Notes: a model not told the origin generated them from the sequence alone. A DNA stretch of 32,216 bases from UBA1306 sp964396415 (GCA_964396415.1 CAYNFM010000044.1:1-32216), one strand, 5' to 3'. Shown: positions 22,037 through 29,858, counted from the stretch's first letter. Translations and numbers: made by a program.

Positions 22037-22375
22037 TTATTCGGCAGGGTTCGAGTCGGAGGGGGAGCCATTCCTGGAAGGGTCGATCGTCCAGGCGGCT
22101 TTCTTGAGCTCCCTGCCCGGCCGGAAAGCAGCTACGCCGTGATCCTCGACGGAAACGATGGCTCCGGTCTTCGGATTGCGCGCCCGCTTACGGCCCTTGC
22201 GAAGCTTTACCTCGAAGGTTCCGAAGCCTCTGAGCTCGACAGTCTTGCCGCTGAGGATCGCTCCCTTTATCTCTTCGAAAAGGGCATCGATGAGGCCATG
22301 AATCTCTTTGCGATTGAGCGTACTACCGGCGTGGAGGGCTTCTATGAGCTCGGCCTTCGTGACTTTACCAGCCAT
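22037..22375 (-). CDS. hup: HU-family nucleoid DNA-binding protein
   Basis: The 112-residue HU/IHF-family protein binds and bends DNA as a dimer. It keeps the N-terminal helices (MAGKVTKAELIEAL), the VELRGFGTFEVKLRKGRKR strand, and the DNA-contact arm with RNPKTGAIVSVEDH, ending FRPGRELKKAAW. It is longer than the usual ~90 residues by a polar C-terminal tail (TIDPSRNGSPSDSNPAE). The SD GAGAGGGGAATC precedes ATG 22375. It follows rpsT by 71 nt with no good promoter between them, so co-transcription is likely, with a hairpin in the gap. Confidence 0.95.
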   Translation of the reverse strand: MAGKVTKAELIEALHAGSTLNRKEIHGLIDALFEEIKGAILSGKTVELRGFGTFEVKLRKGRKRARNPKTGAIVSVEDHGVAAFRPGRELKKAAWTIDPSRNGSPSDSNPAE

Positions 22376-22409
22376 GATTCCCCTCTCCGTGCTCGTTCTC
22401 CCGGTGCTC

Positions 22410-22433
22410 GGCGACGATCAAGACGACGTCGCC
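22410..22433 (-). other. Intergenic hairpin between rpsT and HU
   Basis: GGCGACG (22410-22416) pairs with CGTCGCC (22427-22433) around 10 nt. No U-tract follows, so it could be an RNA processing or stability element that uncouples S20 and HU levels rather than a terminator. Confidence 0.4.
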
Positions 22434-22446
22434 CGGCTACCGGACC

Positions 22447-22716
22447 TTACGCATCGAGAGCGTTGATGAGTCGCTGCATACGCGACTTCTTACGCGCAGC
22501 GGCATTCTTCTTGACAATACCTTTGCGAGCTGCCGTGTCGATTCTCTTTATCATGTCCTTGAGCGCGACACCGGCGGCGGCCTTGTCTTTCCCCTCGGCT
22601 GCCACCAGCACTTTCTTTGCGCTGCTGCGGATCGCCGTTTTCTCGGATTTATTCTGAAGACGACGCTTCTCGCTCTGTCGATTGCGTTTTTCGGCGGATT
22701 TGTTCGTTGTTGCCAA
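22447..22716 (-). CDS. rpsT: Ribosomal protein bS20, UUG start
   Basis: The 89-residue 30S subunit protein binds 16S rRNA. Its sequence is the standard basic helical S20: ATTNKSAEKRNRQSEKRRLQ, then KKVLVAAEGKDKAA, AARKGIVKKNAAARKKSRM and RLINALDA. The start codon is TTG at 22716, with GGAGGG 8 nt upstream; no nearby ATG would give the full N-terminus. E. coli rpsT also starts at UUG, linked there to autogenous translational control. A promoter with a perfect -35 precedes it, back to back with the plsC promoter. Confidence 0.95.
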   Translation of the reverse strand: MATTNKSAEKRNRQSEKRRLQNKSEKTAIRSSAKKVLVAAEGKDKAAAGVALKDMIKRIDTAARKGIVKKNAAARKKSRMQRLINALDA

Positions 22717-22773
22717 ATGCGCTACCCTCCATAAACGATGCAGGAACCTTCATTACGCTGACTATAGTGAGGG

Positions 22774-22802
22774 AGGCTAGCAGAACGAGCCATGGTTGTC
22801 AA
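22774..22802 (-). promoter_or_regulatory. Predicted promoter of rpsT
   Basis: The minus strand has TTGACA (22802-22797), a 17-nt spacer and TAGCCT (22779-22774). The -10 is weak, but the -35 is perfect and the spacing ideal. A TATAGT at 22765-22760 is a possible second -10 without a -35. Confidence 0.5.
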
Positions 22803-22816
22803 GGCTCGAGCGGTCT

Positions 22817-22845
22817 TTGCTATTGGCCGCTTTCCATAGTATAAA
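22817..22845 (+). promoter_or_regulatory. Predicted promoter of plsC
   Basis: TTGCTA (22817-22822), a 17-nt spacer and TATAAA (22840-22845) put the start near 22852, leaving a leader of about 14 nt that holds the AGGTGG SD. It diverges from the rpsT promoter with 14 nt between the -35 boxes. Confidence 0.55.
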
Positions 22846-22865
22846 ACGAATTACAGGTGGCCGGA

Positions 22866-23618
22866 ATGCTGAATGCACTCGTTATGGTTTCAATAATATT
22901 GCTATTTGCGTGCTACGATTTTCTCCTTCCCGCATACTGGCTGTTCTCGCCGCGAGGGAGCTTCGAGACGACCGAACGATTTACCAAACTCGCGGTCAGA
23001 CATATTTTCAGCCTAATGGCTTCGTATTGCGGAGTGAAGCTTTCTTTCGAGAATCTTTCAGGGCGGGAATTGCCAGAACGTTTCCTCCTGGTCTCAAATC
23101 ATCAGAGCCTCATGGACATTCCCGTCTGCATGAAGCTTTTTTCGATGAAAAACCTCAGGTTCGTGGCCAAATGGGAGCTGCGGCAAGGGATTCCTTTCAT
23201 ATCCCTGATCCTGAGAAGCCAGGGACACGCCTTGATACGACGCCGAGGCGACGCGATTCAGGCGATGCATTCGATACGGCGCTATGCGCGTCGCTGCGAG
23301 CGTGAGGGTACTTGCCCGGTGATATTCCCCGAGGGGACGCGTTCCCGAGACGGCGAGATCGGGGTCTTTCATACGGCCGGAATCCGCAGAATTCTCGAAG
23401 AGACGCCTCTCCCGTTGGTGGTCGCCGTGCTCGAAGGCGGCTGGCGGGTAGCTAAAGTCAAAGATATCCCCAGGAACCTGAGCAAGGCCCATTTCCTTGT
23501 ACGCGTACTTACGGTGACCTCCACCATGAGCGCTAAAAAGGAAGTCCTCGCCGCCGTTTCGGCGGCACGGGAGAAAATCGCAATAGAGTTGACGAGATTG
23601 AGAGAGGGAAAGGCCTAA
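22866..23618 (+). CDS. plsC: 1-acyl-sn-glycerol-3-phosphate acyltransferase (PlsC)
   Basis: The 250-residue lysophosphatidate acyltransferase makes phosphatidic acid at the inner membrane. An N-terminal hydrophobic segment (about 2-27) precedes the acyltransferase box NHQSLMD (H79-x4-D84), the acyl-acceptor region, and the second box FPEGTRSRDG (about 154-163). A start at ATG 22866 is favoured because AGGTGG lies 5 nt before it; GTG at 22857 is an alternative. Divergent from rpsT. Its TAA overlaps the terminator of the opposing zinc-ribbon gene. Confidence 0.92.
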   Translation: MLNALVMVSIILLFACYDFLLPAYWLFSPRGSFETTERFTKLAVRHIFSLMASYCGVKLSFENLSGRELPERFLLVSNHQSLMDIPVCMKLFSMKNLRFVAKWELRQGIPFISLILRSQGHALIRRRGDAIQAMHSIRRYARRCEREGTCPVIFPEGTRSRDGEIGVFHTAGIRRILEETPLPLVVAVLEGGWRVAKVKDIPRNLSKAHFLVRVLTVTSTMSAKKEVLAAVSAAREKIAIELTRLREGKA

Positions 23619-23641
23619 AAAAAGCCGCCGATGGGCGGCTT
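23617..23641 (-). terminator. Intrinsic terminator of the zinc-ribbon gene
   Basis: On the minus strand an 8-bp stem AAGCCGCC (23641-23634) / GGCGGCTT (23629-23622) with a 4-nt loop runs into U7 (A7 at 23617-23623). In the plus direction the same stem directly follows plsC but has only a weak T-tract, so it is better for the minus strand. Confidence 0.8.
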
Positions 23642-23663
23642 ATCTACTCTTGGCGAAGGACGC

Positions 23664-23834
23664 CTATACGAAATCGCGAGGTCTGCGCTCGGTTCGCTTG
23701 CATTTTTCGCATTCGGCGAGATTCTTGACCTTGCCGTTCTCGAAAAGGGTCTTCATCTTGACCTCGCCCCCGCAGGGACAATAAAAACGCTGGGTGGCGC
23801 TCGACGTACGGGCGTTTTTGGAAACAGCTGCCAT
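23664..23834 (-). CDS. Small zinc-ribbon protein, unknown function
   Basis: The 56-residue basic protein has two cysteine knuckles: CPCGG at 19-23 and CEKC near 44-47, consistent with one zinc ion in a ribbon fold. The spacer is charged (EVKMKTLFENGKVKNLAE) and the tail is KRTERRPRDFV. ATG 23834 has a strong AAGGAG 7 nt upstream, a good promoter, and its own terminator, all of which support a real short gene; the longer frame to 24053 is not credible. The size and Lys/Arg content recall ribosome-associated or RNA-binding zinc ribbons. I do not recognise a named family. Confidence 0.8.
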   Translation of the reverse strand: MAAVSKNARTSSATQRFYCPCGGEVKMKTLFENGKVKNLAECEKCKRTERRPRDFV

Positions 23835-23842
23835 AAGTGACT

Positions 23843-23887
23843 CCTTACCTGCGAAGTAAGGATAGTTAAATCCGTCGTCGATGTCAA
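23843..23887 (-). promoter_or_regulatory. Promoter of zinc-ribbon gene with overlapping inverted repeat
   Basis: The minus strand carries TTGACA (23887-23882), a 17-nt spacer and TATCCT (23864-23859). A perfect inverted repeat CCTTAC-N7-GTAAGG (23843-23861) spans the end of the -10, the start site and the AAGGAG SD, a natural place for a repressor to bind. Confidence 0.65.
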
Positions 23888-23914
23888 TCCGGGACGGAAC
23901 CGGACCCAATAGAA

Positions 23915-23954
23915 CAAAAAAATGCTCCCGGGGAAGGAGGAAAACCCCGGGAGC
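23915..23954 (-). terminator. Intrinsic terminator of the TPR/phosphoesterase/ParB-like operon
   Basis: A 10-bp GC-rich stem, GCTCCCGGGG (23954-23945 on minus) with its complement at 23933-23924, has an 11-nt loop and is followed by a T-run from the A-tract at 23915-23922. It lies 80 nt past the ParB-like gene stop. Confidence 0.9.
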
Positions 23955-24033
23955 GTCGCCCAGAAGGAGAAGCGTGGGCCGGAGTCTCGTCTTACATCCT
24001 GCCCAGCAACTAAACCATCGGGGAAATGGAAGG

Positions 24034-24987
24034 TTACGGCCCTTTCCCCTCATTCACCCCTTTGTCATACGAAGACTTGGCGATCCGAGCGATGAATACC
24101 GCTAAACGGCTCCTTAGGCGAGAGAATGGGCTCGTACCGAAACGCTGACCATAGTCCCTCGCGGCTTCGCCGAGGGAAAACTCGAGACCATATTTCCGTT
24201 TGAGCTCGTCCCAATGCTGCACTATGAACATATACAGATCCGAGGCTGTACGTCCCGGGAAACGAGATAGGAGGCCTTCGTCCAGGATTGCTGTTACGAC
24301 GGGATTATATACGTTCTCGTGCCAGGACCAGAGAGCGTCGGGGAAGGGGATTTCACCCGACATCCCCTGGTTAAGGTAGTATTTGTGCACGAGTATATGC
24401 TCGAGGATCTGGTCGTAACGGCCGGTGCTAGTAAAATCGAGGGCATCATCGCCGGTGATAATCCCATAGGAAAGTTTTTCGTAAAAACGCCTCTTCTCGT
24501 ATTCGATAACTTCTCGCTTCAGCTCCTCCAAGGTCATGCCGGGTTTAAGGTCTATCAACGTATCGAGTTTCGTCACTTCGGCATCAATCATCGTTTGGCC
24601 CCGCATTCGGGCGACCGAGACCCGGTGGTTTCCGTCCCTGACGAAATAGATTCCGCCGACATCGTAAACGCGTACGGGAGGAAGGGGGACGTCGTTATAA
24701 TGCGCCATATCGATGCTGATCCAGCGAGATTTGAGGAATTCCCGCCTTGGAAGGAAATGCCGATTGAAATCGCGATATCTGCCTTCGCTGCCTACGATCT
24801 TGTCGACTTCCACAGCTTCCATTCCGACATATATCTCGCTGGCGGGGCGTAATATCGCCTTGACTTCCTCGAAGGGCAGGAGCTTTTCGCGCTCGGGGTC
24901 GAGGAGACGCGATATCCGCGATAGAAGCTCGCGCATGCGGGCGCGGGCGAAATCCTCCTCCGCCAAATTCTCGAACCAGCCGGGCAT
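24034..24987 (-). CDS. ParB/sulfiredoxin-like nuclease-domain protein
   Basis: The 317-residue protein has no signal or membrane segment. Residues about 95-150 carry the ParB-type core: IDMAHYNDVPLPPVRVYDVG, then IYFVRDGNHRVSVARMRGQT, in which GNHRVSVAR corresponds to the GxxRxxA motif (the DGNHR form is also seen in CTP-binding/nuclease relatives). The N-terminal 90 residues are helical and acidic (EREKLLPFEEVKAILRPA). The C-terminal half is helical, basic and aromatic (KYYLNQGM, LKRKYGLEFSLGEAA). It has no helix-turn-helix as in chromosome-partition ParB. It lies 3 nt after the phosphoesterase stop in the same operon. The function is unknown; annotation as a transcriptional regulator is not supported by a DNA-binding motif. 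Confidence 0.75.
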   Translation of the reverse strand: MPGWFENLAEEDFARARMRELLSRISRLLDPEREKLLPFEEVKAILRPASEIYVGMEAVEVDKIVGSEGRYRDFNRHFLPRREFLKSRWISIDMAHYNDVPLPPVRVYDVGGIYFVRDGNHRVSVARMRGQTMIDAEVTKLDTLIDLKPGMTLEELKREVIEYEKRRFYEKLSYGIITGDDALDFTSTGRYDQILEHILVHKYYLNQGMSGEIPFPDALWSWHENVYNPVVTAILDEGLLSRFPGRTASDLYMFIVQHWDELKRKYGLEFSLGEAARDYGQRFGTSPFSRLRSRLAVFIARIAKSSYDKGVNEGKGP

Positions 24988-24990
24988 GCC

Positions 24991-25641
24991 CTAGGCCTCC
25001 GTATCCAGTATCCAGTGCCCGAAGGCGTTGATGACGGTCGTCTCGCCATAGCTGCTGATGCGGACGTCGGCGAGGTCATACAGGTGAATATGCCCATGTA
25101 CGAGCCATTTCGGCTTGAAGACGCGCATGACCCAGAGGAAGCACTTGAAGCCGCGGTGGCAAAGGTCGTCGCGGTCGTGAATCCCTCGCGGGGAGGCGTG
25201 CGTAAGCACGATGTCCACCGCCCGGCCGCGCAAGAGCTTGTTCAGGAAGAGCCTGGGGACGAGCAAAGCGATCCGAAACGACATGGCGAACTCGCTGTAC
25301 TGATTTTGGCCTTTATTATAGAGCATCGACCCCGGTAGGCCGAGTATTATGAGCCCTTCGGCTTCGATGATCTTGAAACCGATGTCGACGGCTCCCGTTG
25401 CGAGACGCCCGGGCTCGCCCGCGAGACTCCAGCGGGCTATGCCGTGGGCTTCCAGCTCCTCGAGGTCGTGGTTGCCCGCGACGTAAACGAGATCCTTGTT
25501 CAACATCGAAGTGATGAAGCCGAGGTACTCCGGCGGGAGGTCTCCCGCGCTGAGCACTAGGGCGACGTCCTTGAAACGTTCCCGCATCCTCGGCGAGTAG
25601 ACCAGGGGATCGACCTGGTCTGATACGCAGAGTATCCTCAT
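24991..25641 (-). CDS. Calcineurin-like metallophosphoesterase
   Basis: The 216-residue two-metal phosphoesterase has, in order, CVSDQVDP (first metal motif, where the usual DxH is D8-Q-V), LSAGDLPPEY (GD, D34), VAGNHD (56-59), THASPRGI, and LVHGHIHLYD (GHxH). The His-to-Val change in the first motif resembles a subset of the family in which a neighbouring Asp (D11) may stand in; activity is likely but not assured. The ATG overlaps the TPR gene stop (ATGA), and the stop lies 3 nt before the ParB-like gene. Substrates in the family range from cyclic nucleotides to phosphoproteins. The long upstream frame to 25887 is inside the TPR gene and is spurious. Confidence 0.85.
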   Translation of the reverse strand: MRILCVSDQVDPLVYSPRMRERFKDVALVLSAGDLPPEYLGFITSMLNKDLVYVAGNHDLEELEAHGIARWSLAGEPGRLATGAVDIGFKIIEAEGLIILGLPGSMLYNKGQNQYSEFAMSFRIALLVPRLFLNKLLRGRAVDIVLTHASPRGIHDRDDLCHRGFKCFLWVMRVFKPKWLVHGHIHLYDLADVRISSYGETTVINAFGHWILDTEA

Positions 25642-27014
25642 CGGCCCTTGGCCGCGCCGGTCTTGGCGAGCATCTCCTGGAGTCTCTCCTTCGTGAGGAG
25701 CTCGACGGACCGATTCTCCGCGAATTCGAGGGCCGAACGGGAGAACCCCGAGCTCGTTACGATCGATCCGCGGACGATTCCGAGCTTCTTCATCTGATCC
25801 AGGAGGGAACGGACGCTTCCGTCGTCCAGATTGTCCGAAACGCGCAGGAAACGGACGAGGCGAGGCATTTTCTTCGCCGCCATCCATTTGTCCGAATCAC
25901 CTTCGATAGCTATCACGTCCACGCCGTTTTGGATCTCAGAAATGTCGTGGATGGAGAGCCTCATGGAGCCCTCGACGACCGATTTGCACATATTCGCGAA
26001 CTCCTCCCTACCGCAAGTGAGGTAGTCCTTCATGTGGTCATCGGTACGATATTCCTGATATTGCGTGAGTTTTTCCGCGACATCGCGAAAGCCCGGCTTC
26101 TTGGCATAGATTCGTTCCCATTGCTCGATCGCGTAATCGAGGTTGCGCGCCTTCTCGTAGCACATCGCGAGAAAGTAACGGCCGTACAGACTCTCCGCGG
26201 CGCCCTCATCCTTGATCTGCTTCACGGCCCGTTCCAGCTCGGGCGTAGCCTTATCGAGGGAACCCTGGCTCATGTAGCAGCCGCCCCGCTCGACGAGGCA
26301 CTTGAGCCTGAGCTCCGGATTGCGGCTCGCTTTCTCGAAAGATAGAAGAGCTGCTGTGAAATCGCTCATTTCCTTGAGTATCTTGCCAACGAAGTAGTAG
26401 GCCTCGAAATCGTCGGGATTCCACTTGATGGCTGCCTCAAGCTCGGCTTTGGCCTCCATCGGATGCTTGGTCCTATAGAGGATAAGCCCGAGGTCATGAT
26501 GCGCGTCGGAGAGACGCTCGTCCATCTCGATGGCTTTGCGCAGGTAATTGACCGCCACGTCCGTCTTGCCTCGGGCCTCGAAAAGGCGACCTGCGTCCAG
26601 GAAATGGGACGCCGAGCGGGGGTCGATCTTCGTGAGCAGGATGTGTTCCTTGAGCGCGTCCTCGACCTGGTTGAAACGCTCGTAAAGGGCCGCTATACGA
26701 ACGCGAAATTCGAGCTCGGGCACTTCGTACCCGAATTGCCCGATCTGGCTTACCGCCTTGAGCTCCATGAGGGCGAGCTCCGGCTTGCCCTCGGCCAGAT
26801 AGGCTTGGGCTAGATACCAGTGCACCGAAGCGTTGTGCGGGTCCTTCTGGAGCAGCGCCTTGGCCGACCGTACGACCATGGCGGAACGGCCCTGCTTGAG
26901 GGCCTCGGCAATGGCTTTAGATTGATGGGGCGCCGCTACCATCCGAACGATGAACACGCTCAAGAAGGCTACACCGACGCCGAGAATCAAGATCAGAACG
27001 ACGATGAATGACAT
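25638..27014 (-). CDS. Membrane-anchored TPR protein with Mrr-like C-terminal domain
   Basis: The 458-residue protein begins with one transmembrane helix (about 2-24, FIVVLILILGVGVAFLSVFIV). About eight TPR-type helix pairs follow (about 35-325: ASVHWYLAQAYLAEGKPELA, DFEAYYFVGKILKEMSDFTA and similar). The C-terminal 110 residues resemble the restriction-endonuclease/Mrr fold: VDVIAIEGD, a helix, then GSIVTSSGFSRSALEFAE and a final VELLTKERLQEML. The catalytic Lys of the ExK/QxK motif is not obvious, so this part may be a non-nuclease scaffold. The protein faces the cytoplasm if N-out. It heads the operon with the metallophosphoesterase and ParB-like genes and diverges from two other TPR genes. 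Confidence 0.82.
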   Translation of the reverse strand: MSFIVVLILILGVGVAFLSVFIVRMVAAPHQSKAIAEALKQGRSAMVVRSAKALLQKDPHNASVHWYLAQAYLAEGKPELALMELKAVSQIGQFGYEVPELEFRVRIAALYERFNQVEDALKEHILLTKIDPRSASHFLDAGRLFEARGKTDVAVNYLRKAIEMDERLSDAHHDLGLILYRTKHPMEAKAELEAAIKWNPDDFEAYYFVGKILKEMSDFTAALLSFEKASRNPELRLKCLVERGGCYMSQGSLDKATPELERAVKQIKDEGAAESLYGRYFLAMCYEKARNLDYAIEQWERIYAKKPGFRDVAEKLTQYQEYRTDDHMKDYLTCGREEFANMCKSVVEGSMRLSIHDISEIQNGVDVIAIEGDSDKWMAAKKMPRLVRFLRVSDNLDDGSVRSLLDQMKKLGIVRGSIVTSSGFSRSALEFAENRSVELLTKERLQEMLAKTGAAKGR

Positions 27015-27079
27015 TCTTGCTTCCCGTTCCGGAAGAGCCGTCCTTCCTTTGCCGCGCGGCCCCGTCCGTGGTATTCTAC

Positions 27080-27092
27080 TATAAAGTACTTT
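27080..27092. promoter_or_regulatory. AT-rich divergent control region with AAAGTACTTT palindrome
   Basis: Between the divergent TPR genes (27015-27141) lies TATAAA (27080-27085, plus) and, on the other strand, TATAGT/TAGAAT in the same bases. A perfect 10-bp palindrome, AAAGTACTTT, is at 27083-27092. No good -35 partner is seen in either direction, so one regulator site controlling both directions is possible. Confidence 0.4.
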
Positions 27093-27141
27093 TTGGCTTT
27101 TTGCGACACCTCAAGAGATGAGTTGTCACGGGGGGAGGTCG

Positions 27142-27849
27142 GTGAGAGTTGCCAGAATAATCGCGATCGCATCCTTGACGGTACTGATGCCGGCCGGCCT
27201 GGTGGCCGCCGGCTCGTTCGAGGAGGGCGAGCGGCTTTTCCGCGAGGATAAACCCGCCGAGGCGGCGCCCATTCTCGAGAAAGCCATACTCGAGACGGGC
27301 GCGGACGAGCGCGCCTGGCTTTACCTGTCCCTTTCCTATCAACAGCTGGGACGGCTCGACGAGGCCGCCGCCGTCCTTCGCAAGGGGCTCGCCCAGTCGG
27401 TACGCTTCAAGTCGCTATATTATTTCGACCTCGGCAATATCTTCGTCCTCCAGGGAAAGAACTCCTTCGCGGCCGATATGTTCTCCCAGGCGATCGGAGT
27501 CGATGGTACTTTAGCGCCGGCATTTCTCAACAGGGCGAACGCATATCTCGCCGTCAAGAACTATAGTGGGGCGAAGGACGACTACGCCCGCTACCTCGAA
27601 TTGGAGCCGGGAAGCGCCCAAAGGAGCAGCATCGAGGAATTGATCAAGCATCTCGATGCGGGGATCGCCGAGGTCGCGCGGGCCGCGGCCGCCGCCGAGG
27701 CCGAGAAAGAGGCAGAAGAGGCGGCACGGAAGCAGCTCCTCGACCAGATGTCGGCCTCCCTCAAGGCGGCGGCCGACGAGACAACGAGCATTTCCGCCGG
27801 CGCGGGAAAGGTCCAAGGCTACGGCGACGAGCTCAAGATCGACGAGTGA
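27142..27849 (+). CDS. Exported TPR protein
   Basis: The 235-residue product has a signal peptide (RVARIIAIASLTVLMPAGLVAAG) and three to four TPR units at about 25-150 (FEEGERLFREDKPAEAAPIL, ERAWLYLSLSYQQLGRLDEA, LAPAFLNRANAYLAVKNYSG). An alanine/glutamate-rich coiled coil (about 175-205) and a polar tail ending DELKIDE follow. The start is taken as GTG 27142 because the run GGGGGGAGG lies just ahead and gives a standard signal peptide; ATG 27118 is an alternative with a weaker SD. It ends 15 nt before the larger TPR gene and is presumably co-transcribed. The partner and function are unknown; periplasmic scaffold is likely. Confidence 0.8.
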   Translation: MRVARIIAIASLTVLMPAGLVAAGSFEEGERLFREDKPAEAAPILEKAILETGADERAWLYLSLSYQQLGRLDEAAAVLRKGLAQSVRFKSLYYFDLGNIFVLQGKNSFAADMFSQAIGVDGTLAPAFLNRANAYLAVKNYSGAKDDYARYLELEPGSAQRSSIEELIKHLDAGIAEVARAAAAAEAEKEAEEAARKQLLDQMSASLKAAADETTSISAGAGKVQGYGDELKIDE

Positions 27850-27864
27850 AACGGAGAATGGGGC

Positions 27865-29781
27865 ATGGATAAGCGAGCAAGGACTATAAGCATCATAGCG
27901 GGCATAGGCGTCCTCGTGGCGGCGACCGCCCTGGTCCTTATTCTCGGGCCGGCTAGGGAGGCCAGGACTCGTCAAAACGTCATCGCGTCAGCGCACTACT
28001 ACCTCGATAAGGGCGATTACGATAGGGCCCTCGATCTTCTAGATAAGCTCCTTATCGACAACGCGGGCGATTCGGATGCCCGGACCCTTCGGGATACGGC
28101 TATGAGGGCGAAATCCGGAGCAGATGCGACCAAGGCCCTGGAGGCCGCGCAGGCCGAAGCTTCAGGACAGAAGGTTATCGCCCAGTCGCTTGACAAATTG
28201 GGACAAAAATTGCGGACGAGCGCAGTCGGCGGGCCGACGGCAGCAGATGCCTCCAGGGCCGAAGCGGACGTGCAGCGGAGAGCCGAGGCCGATGCCGGGG
28301 CCGCCCGCCAAAAGGCGGAAGCCGCGGAGCTCGCGCGTCAGAACAAGGAACTTCAGGATAAGATGAGGGCGGTTAACGCCTTGGTCGACAAGGGTAAGAA
28401 CGCGATCGATTCCGGCGATTTCGGAGGCGGCGACAAGCTCTTCTCCGATGCGAAGGACAAGTTCCCCGATGGCGAAGACAAGTTCGCCTCCCAGAAACTC
28501 GCCGACATCGCCGACTCGCTCTATACGGCCGCAAAAAAGAATCCGGGCTCAGGCGCGGACGCCGCCATGCAGGAGGCGATACAGACGGCGAGAGACGCCA
28601 AGAAGCGCGATCCTTCCAACGCGTTGCCGTACTATACGCTGGGCAAGATCAACTCCGATCTGAACCAGACCGAAAATGCGATCACCGAGCTCAAGCAGGC
28701 GACGAGCCTCGACCCGAAGAACTACCTCTACTCCTATGCCCTGGGCATCGCCTACTTCAAGGCTCACCTTTATGAGGACGCGCGTCAGTCTTTCGAGGCG
28801 ACCGCGACTCTCAACCCCAAATTCGAGAGGGGTTTTTACAACTTAGGGGCATCGTGGAAGGCCCTGGGCAATCAGTCCAAGGCTCTTGAAGCGTTCCATA
28901 AAGCGACGATCGCTAATCCGGGATACGGCGGCGCATGGCAGGAGATAGGCAGGATACAGGCTTCGCGAGGCGAATCCAAGTCGGCGGTCGCATCCTATTC
29001 CAAGGCCATACAGCTCGACCCTGCGAACGCTCAGGCGATGAGCGAATTGGCGGTTCTCGAGGCGGACGGCGGCGATTATGGTTCCGCGGAGGGTCTTTTC
29101 CAGCGAGCCCTCGGCGTCAAGGACGATGCCAAGACCAACGACAATATGGCGACGGTGAAGCTGCAATTAGGCAAAGCGCAGGACGCGGTGACATATGCGG
29201 AAAAAGCCGTATCCGAAGAGCCAAACAAGGCGATGTATCAGTACAGGCTAGGCTTGGCCTATGAGCGGACCGGCAACATCGACGGAGCCATAGCGGCATA
29301 CGCTCAAGCGGCGAGTCTCGACAAGAATTACGTAGATCCGCGCATAAACCTAGGGAAGATATACAATTCCTCCGGTTTCCCGGATAAAGCCTTGACGGTG
29401 CTCGAGGAGGCCTATACAGCTGATCCCAAGTCCTTCGAAGCGAACAACAACCTGGCCGATGCTTATAATAGGAAGGGGCTTTTCGATAAGGCGGTCTTCC
29501 ATTGGGAGATATCGCTGAATCTCGCCCCGCAGAACACGATCGTACGGATGAACCTCGCCAAGGCCTATTTTTCGGCCAATAGAATCGATGCGGCCAAGGA
29601 CGCGTACAATGCCCTGATCAAGCTGGACAAATCGCAATGGGACGCGTACTACGAGCTCGGCAAACTATACGCGACGACGGGGGACGGGACGGACGCGAAG
29701 AGAATACTGGGAGATCTCATCGTATTGAAACCCGATTATCCCAAGCGTGCCGAGGTGGATTCGATACTGGCGGGGCTATGA
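27865..29781 (+). CDS. Large membrane-anchored TPR protein
   Basis: The 638-residue product has an N-terminal signal anchor (ISIIAGIGVLVAATALVLIL, about 8-27), one early TPR (IASAHYYLDKGDYDRALDLL), an Ala/Gln/Lys/Glu-rich coiled coil (about 85-175), and then about twelve TPR units to the end (examples PYYTLGKINSDLNQTENAIT, YLYSYALGIAYFKAHLYEDA, RGFYNLGASWKALGNQSKAL, DAYYELGKLYATTGDGTDA). Consensus TPR residues (W/Y4, G8, A20, P32) are well kept. A GGAG precedes ATG 27865. Treponemes encode comparable long periplasmic TPR proteins; this is recollection. A protein-complex scaffold at the envelope is likely. Confidence 0.88.
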   Translation: MDKRARTISIIAGIGVLVAATALVLILGPAREARTRQNVIASAHYYLDKGDYDRALDLLDKLLIDNAGDSDARTLRDTAMRAKSGADATKALEAAQAEASGQKVIAQSLDKLGQKLRTSAVGGPTAADASRAEADVQRRAEADAGAARQKAEAAELARQNKELQDKMRAVNALVDKGKNAIDSGDFGGGDKLFSDAKDKFPDGEDKFASQKLADIADSLYTAAKKNPGSGADAAMQEAIQTARDAKKRDPSNALPYYTLGKINSDLNQTENAITELKQATSLDPKNYLYSYALGIAYFKAHLYEDARQSFEATATLNPKFERGFYNLGASWKALGNQSKALEAFHKATIANPGYGGAWQEIGRIQASRGESKSAVASYSKAIQLDPANAQAMSELAVLEADGGDYGSAEGLFQRALGVKDDAKTNDNMATVKLQLGKAQDAVTYAEKAVSEEPNKAMYQYRLGLAYERTGNIDGAIAAYAQAASLDKNYVDPRINLGKIYNSSGFPDKALTVLEEAYTADPKSFEANNNLADAYNRKGLFDKAVFHWEISLNLAPQNTIVRMNLAKAYFSANRIDAAKDAYNALIKLDKSQWDAYYELGKLYATTGDGTDAKRILGDLIVLKPDYPKRAEVDSILAGL

Positions 29782-29826
29782 TTCCGAAAGCCACGAAAGC
29801 GAAGAAATAGCGGTAAGAGGAGCGTA

Positions 29827-29852
29827 AAGCCGATCTCCCCATTGCGCGGCTT
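29827..29852 (+). terminator. Weak hairpin between convergent TPR and mutL genes
   Basis: AAGCCG (29827-29832) pairs with CGGCTT (29847-29852) around 14 nt, followed by CCCTTCCT. This is the only candidate terminator between the two convergent genes, and it is weak in both directions. Confidence 0.25.
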
Positions 29853-29858
29853 CCCTTC

